Source of the DNA: CAWINX01 sp963837585
GTDB taxonomy: Bacteria; Actinomycetota; Thermoleophilia; Solirubrobacterales; 70-9
Direction of reading: 5' to 3'
Length of the DNA stretch: 64,000 bases
NCBI GenBank assembly: GCA_963837585.1
Contig: CAWINX010000003.1
Location: forward strand, 806,001-870,000
The position numbers were made by a program, and so were the translations under genes. How positions within the stretch are numbered: the stretch's first letter is position 1; the number at the start of each line of letters is the position of its first letter. Positions 60,720 to 64,000 of the stretch are shown one piece after another. The notes under the pieces were generated by a model. The model had not been told where the DNA came from, did not search any database, and saw only the letters and a list, made by a program, of their open reading frames with translations.

Positions 60720-61676
60720 GTGATTCTCACCGTGACCCTTAACGCCGCGATCGATCGCACCGTCGCGGTGCCGAACTTCCGCCTGGGCCATCGGCATCGG
60801 GCGGTCGAGAGCCGCACCGTCGCCGGGGGCAAGGGGATCAACGTCGCCCGCGCGCTCAGCCTGATGGGCCATCCGGTGATCGCCACGGGGTTCGCAGGCG
60901 GGCCGACCGGCACTCGGGTACTCGAGCAGTTGCGCGAGGAGTCGGTGCTCACCGACTTCACCCGGATCGCCGGCGAGACTCGGATCAACCTCGCGGTGAT
61001 CGACCCGACCTCCGGTGAGCAGACCGAGATCAACGAGCGCGGCCCGGCGGTCAGCCCGGAGGAGGTCGAGATCCTCTTCAAGCGGATCGGCTACCTGGCG
61101 GACGGCGCGAGGATCTGCGTGCTGGCGGGTTCGCTCCCTCCGGGCGCCGGCGACGATCTCTACGCCCGCCTGGTCAAGGACCTTCGCGACCGTGGTGTCA
61201 CCGTCGTGCTCGACGCCGAGGGCGAGGCGATGGTCGCCGGCCTGCGGGCCGGCGCCTCGATCGTCACTCCGAACGAGCGCGAGGCCGAGGAGCTGGTCGG
61301 CCAGGAGTTCGCCGACCGGAGCGATCTCGCCAACGGCCTCGCCGAGCTGGTCCGGCTCGGTGCCGAGGAGGCGATGATCACCCGTCCCGACGGCTGCGTT
61401 GCGGTCGTCGGCGAAGGCGCCGAGCGACGCTTCGTCGAGGTGGTCACCGACCCCCTCGACCCCGTCTCCACCGTCGGCTCCGGCGACGCTTTCCTGGCCG
61501 GCTTCGTGGGCGCCCGATATGAGGGCCGCTCGCCTGAAGAGTGCCTCGCGCTCGGGGTCGCCTGCGGCGCCGAGTCGACTCAGCACTTCGGAGCCGGGGT
61601 CGTCGATCCCAATCAGGTCAAGCGGATCCTGTCGGCGATCGAGGTACGCGAATTGGAGGTCCCCGTCGAGGTGTAG
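60720..61676 (+). CDS. fruK: PfkB-family sugar kinase, 1-phosphofructokinase-like
   Basis: A 318-residue ribokinase-fold enzyme opening ILTVTLNAAIDRTVAVPNFRLGHRHR, with the PfkB signature 1 VAGGKGINVARALSLMG and signature 2 DPVSTVGSGDAFLAGFVG, which carries the catalytic Asp, and the anion-hole GAGDAF-like GSGDAF. The opening resembles 1-phosphofructokinase and related LacC enzymes; no PTS or fru regulator is near, so the substrate may be another sugar phosphate. GTG start 60720. It is 32 bp upstream of guaB3. Confidence 0.85.
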   Translation: MILTVTLNAAIDRTVAVPNFRLGHRHRAVESRTVAGGKGINVARALSLMGHPVIATGFAGGPTGTRVLEQLREESVLTDFTRIAGETRINLAVIDPTSGEQTEINERGPAVSPEEVEILFKRIGYLADGARICVLAGSLPPGAGDDLYARLVKDLRDRGVTVVLDAEGEAMVAGLRAGASIVTPNEREAEELVGQEFADRSDLANGLAELVRLGAEEAMITRPDGCVAVVGEGAERRFVEVVTDPLDPVSTVGSGDAFLAGFVGARYEGRSPEECLALGVACGAESTQHFGAGVVDPNQVKRILSAIEVRELEVPVEV

Positions 61677-61708
61677 TCTGGCTGCTCAACGCCACCCTTG
61701 GAGGACCA

Positions 61709-62911
61709 ATGGAGATCGACATCGGTCGAGGCAAGAAGGGGCGGCGCGCCTACGGATTCGACGACATCGCGATCGTTCCGTCGCGCCGCACCCGCGATCC
61801 CGACGACATAGACATCAGCTGGACCCTCGGCCCCTATCGCTTCGACCTGCCGTTGGTCGCCTCGGCCATGGACGGCGTGGTCAGCCCCGACACCGCGGTT
61901 CTGGTCAATGAGCTGGGCGGCCTCGGGGTGCTCAACCTCGAGGGGATCTGGACTCGGTTCGAGAACGCCGAGGAGCAGCTGGAGAAGGTTGCCGCCGCGC
62001 CCAAGCACCTGGCGACTCAGCTCATGCAGGAGATCTACGCCGAGCCGGTCAAGCCGGAGCTGATCGGCAAGCGGATCGCCGAGATCAAGGAGCGCGGCGC
62101 CGTTGCCTGCGGCTCCCTGACCCCGCAGAAAGTCCGCGAGCACTATGAGATCGCCGTTGAGGCGGGCCTCGACATCCTTGTCATCCAGGGCACGGTGATC
62201 TCCGCCGAGCACGTCTCGACCACGGTCGAGCCGCTCAACCTGAAGGAGTTCATCGCCGAGGTGCCGGTGCCGACCGTGGTCGGTGGCTGCGCCTCCTACT
62301 CGACCGGCCTGCACCTGATGCGAACCGGCGCGGTGGGCGTCCTGGTCGGGGTCGGCCCCGGCGCCGCCTGCACGACCCGCGGCGTCCTCGGCATCGGCGT
62401 GCCCCAGGCGACCGCGATCGCCGACGTCGCCGCCGCCCGCTCCCAGCACATGCTGGAGACCGGCGAGTACGTCAACGTGATCGCCGACGGCGGCATGCGG
62501 ACGGGCGGAGATGTCTCCAAGGCGATCGCCTGCGGGGCGGACGCGGTGATGGTCGGTTCGCCACTGGCCCGCGCCAAGGAGGCGCCCGGCCGTGGCTTCC
62601 ACTGGGGGATGGCGACATTCCATCCTTCGTTGCCGCGCGGCACCCGCGTCTCCACCACGCAGGACGGGACGATGGAGGAGATCCTGCTCGGCCCCGCCCA
62701 GGAGAACGACGGCACCTTCAACCTGATGGGGGCGCTGAAAACCTCGATGGCCACCTGTGGCTACGAGGACATCCGCTCCTTCCAGCGGGCCGAGGTGATG
62801 GTCGCTCCGGCGTTGATGAGCGAAGGCAAGAAGCTGCAGAATGAGCAGTCGGTGGGCATGGGGTCGAACGGGCGCGCAGCGGTTCGCGACGGGAGTGGCC
62901 GTATCGGATGA
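61709..62911 (+). CDS. guaB3: IMP dehydrogenase-related GuaB3 protein
   Basis: A 400-residue TIM-barrel protein of the IMPDH/GMP reductase superfamily. It opens EIDIGRGKKGRRAYGFDDIAIVPSRRTRDP, typical of GuaB3, has the catalytic-loop Cys in GPGAACTTRGVLGIG and phosphate-binding VIADGGMRTGGDVSKA and ADAVMVGSPLA, but lacks the CBS domains of classical GuaB. GuaB3 has been reported in cyanobacteria and actinobacteria as a GMP reductase-like enzyme; the reaction is not settled from sequence. The stop overlaps the guaA start (ATGA). Confidence 0.88.
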   Translation: MEIDIGRGKKGRRAYGFDDIAIVPSRRTRDPDDIDISWTLGPYRFDLPLVASAMDGVVSPDTAVLVNELGGLGVLNLEGIWTRFENAEEQLEKVAAAPKHLATQLMQEIYAEPVKPELIGKRIAEIKERGAVACGSLTPQKVREHYEIAVEAGLDILVIQGTVISAEHVSTTVEPLNLKEFIAEVPVPTVVGGCASYSTGLHLMRTGAVGVLVGVGPGAACTTRGVLGIGVPQATAIADVAAARSQHMLETGEYVNVIADGGMRTGGDVSKAIACGADAVMVGSPLARAKEAPGRGFHWGMATFHPSLPRGTRVSTTQDGTMEEILLGPAQENDGTFNLMGALKTSMATCGYEDIRSFQRAEVMVAPALMSEGKKLQNEQSVGMGSNGRAAVRDGSGRIG

Positions 62912-64000
62912 CTGAGGACCCCGGGGCGGTTGGGCCGGCGGGTCCTGTCGCTGCAGGGGACCCCCCACCCCCTGCGGTAGCTAAAGCTTCCTCGGGGGTG
63001 GGCCCCCCTACAGCGCCACCCCCCGGCAGCAATGCCACCGAGGAAGTGCTGGTCCTCGACTTCGGTGGGCAGTACTCGCAGCTGATAGCGAGACGGATCC
63101 GGGAGTGCGGCGTGTTCGCCGAGTTGCTGCCGTCGACCACTCCGGTTGAGAAGCTGAGGGAGCGGGCGCCGAAGGCGCTGATTCTCTCGGGGGGGCCGGC
63201 GTCGGTGTATGAGGAGGGCGCGCCTCGGTTTCCGACCGAGTTGTTGGACCTCGGGATTCCGATGCTGGGGATTTGTTACGGGATGCAGGCGATGGTCCAG
63301 TCGCTCGGCGGTGTGGTCGAGGCTGCCGAGGCGGGGGAGTTCGGGCGTACCGACCTCATCCTCCGCGACGGCGGCGGACGGCTGCTGGGCGGTCTCCCGG
63401 AGGAGCAGAGCTGCTGGATGAGCCACCGCGACTCGGTCTTCGAGCCGCCCGAGGGGTTTACGGCGCTGGCCTCCAGCCCCGGCTCGCCGGTCGCGGCCTG
63501 CGAGGCGCCCGACCGCGGCCTTTACGGCATCCAGTTCCACCCCGAGGTCGTCCACACCCCCTACGGGACCGAGATCCTCACCCGCTTCCTGCGCGACGTC
63601 GCCGGTTGCGAGCAGGAGTGGTCGCCCGAGTCGGTGATCGCCGAGCAGATCGCCAAGGTCCAGGCCCAGGTCGGCGAGGGCCGGGTCATCTGCGGCCTCT
63701 CCGGCGGCGTCGACTCCTCGGTCGCGGCGCTGCTCGTCCACCGGGCGGTGGGGGAGAGGCTGACCTGCGTCTTCGTCGACCACGGGCTGATGCGGCTGAA
63801 CGAGGCCGAGCAGGTGGTCGCGGCCTTTGAGCAGTTCGGCATTCCCCTCGTCCACGTCGAGGCCGAGGAGCGCTTCCTCGCCAAGCTGGCCGGGGTCGAG
63901 GAGCCGGAGCGCAAGCGCAAGATCATCGGCGAGGAGTTCATCCGCGTCTTCGAGGAGGAGGCGGAGAAGATCGAAGACGTCGACTATCTGGTCCAGGGGA
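62908..64000 (+). CDS. guaA: GMP synthase, 3' end off window, with inserted repeat at the N-terminus
   Basis: Makes GMP from XMP, ATP and glutamine. The class I amidotransferase domain has VLVLDFGGQYSQLIARRIRE, the nucleophile in GICYGMQAM and the His/Glu pair in GIQFHPEVVH; the ATP pyrophosphatase domain starts with the P-loop GLSGGVDSSVAALL. The frame is intact to the window end. The N-terminus has a 46-residue extension of which residues 11-38 are the palindromic repeat. ATG 62908 overlaps the guaB3 stop; GTG 63046 would give the normal length and leave the repeat in the leader. Confidence 0.9.
   Translation, partial: MTEDPGAVGPAGPVAAGDPPPPAVAKASSGVGPPTAPPPGSNATEEVLVLDFGGQYSQLIARRIRECGVFAELLPSTTPVEKLRERAPKALILSGGPASVYEEGAPRFPTELLDLGIPMLGICYGMQAMVQSLGGVVEAAEAGEFGRTDLILRDGGGRLLGGLPEEQSCWMSHRDSVFEPPEGFTALASSPGSPVAACEAPDRGLYGIQFHPEVVHTPYGTEILTRFLRDVAGCEQEWSPESVIAEQIAKVQAQVGEGRVICGLSGGVDSSVAALLVHRAVGERLTCVFVDHGLMRLNEAEQVVAAFEQFGIPLVHVEAEERFLAKLAGVEEPERKRKIIGEEFIRVFEEEAEKIEDVDYLVQG
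62938..63021 (+). repeat. 84-bp palindromic coding repeat, copy 2 (5' end of guaA)
   Basis: Second copy of the 59606-59689 repeat, differing only by C instead of A at the centre of GGG-CCCCC. If guaA starts at ATG 62908 the repeat is in the same frame as in dacA and gives the same 28 residues. If it starts at GTG 63046 the repeat is part of the mRNA leader and could form a large hairpin. Confidence 0.85.

Noticed and set aside
59606..63021. CRISPR or tandem repeat array
   Set aside because: There are only two copies of the 84-bp unit, 3.3 kb apart with genes between, and no spacer structure or cas genes.

Overview
The window is high-GC, densely packed bacterial DNA with many GTG and TTG starts and many 1-8 nt gene overlaps. 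Gene content points to a Gram-positive actinobacterium: PbpA-like transpeptidase, MarP-type protease, CysO/CysM-type sulfur genes, WS/DGAT acyltransferase, GuaB3 and an LPxTG-like surface protein. The overall look suggests a deep-branching class such as Thermoleophilia, but that is inference from protein resemblance. I see no tRNA, rRNA or CRISPR array.

Layout. 1-4.8 kb: zinc-ribbon/FHA protein (cut by the left edge), SRPBCC protein, lipoprotein, penicillin-binding protein, MarP-like protease, HxlR regulator. 4.9-15.3 kb: PEP synthase, exonuclease VII (xseA, xseB) and an AddAB-like helicase-nuclease pair. 15.4-25.9 kb: HAD hydrolase, SufT-like protein, FxsA, acyltransferase, IspH, thioredoxin-fold protein, CADD-like di-iron protein, a membrane/cupredoxin cluster, MFS exporter. 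25.9-32.7 kb: the Suf iron-sulfur system, split into two minus-strand units (Rieske-sufB-sufD and rrf2-sufC-sufS-sufU) by an opposing VOC gene. 32.8-41.8 kb: HtpX, rhodanese-MoeB plus a CysO/MoaD carrier, a large SARP-type regulator, a cell-wall protein, a sugar-phosphate transferase and a CysM-like cysteine synthase. 42-51 kb: DUF2007, an M-like pseudo-peptidase, DUF1802, hydantoinase A/B, a 167-bp MITE-like element, nadB, a glycosyltransferase. 51-57.9 kb: Flp pilin, VapBC, rph-rdgB-CDF transporter, Roadblock protein, tldD-tldE. 58-64 kb: HU, pyrF, LysM protein, D,D-carboxypeptidase, a PfkB kinase, guaB3 and guaA (cut by the right edge).

How the genes fit together. Two sulfur modules dominate. 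The suf genes build Fe-S clusters, and both suf units carry a shared 18-bp motif next to the start codon, a candidate site for the cysteine-bearing Rrf2 regulator. MoeB-CysO and CysM are 7 kb apart but carry an identical 17-bp promoter palindrome, which fits one co-regulated thiocarboxylate route to cysteine.

Two further points matter. An 84-bp palindromic repeat occurs twice, in the same open reading frame, near the 5' ends of dacA and guaA, resembling Rickettsia palindromic elements. At least twenty genes or gene ends carry single-base indels, mostly +1, in otherwise intact conserved genes; these look like sequencing errors and I annotate across them.
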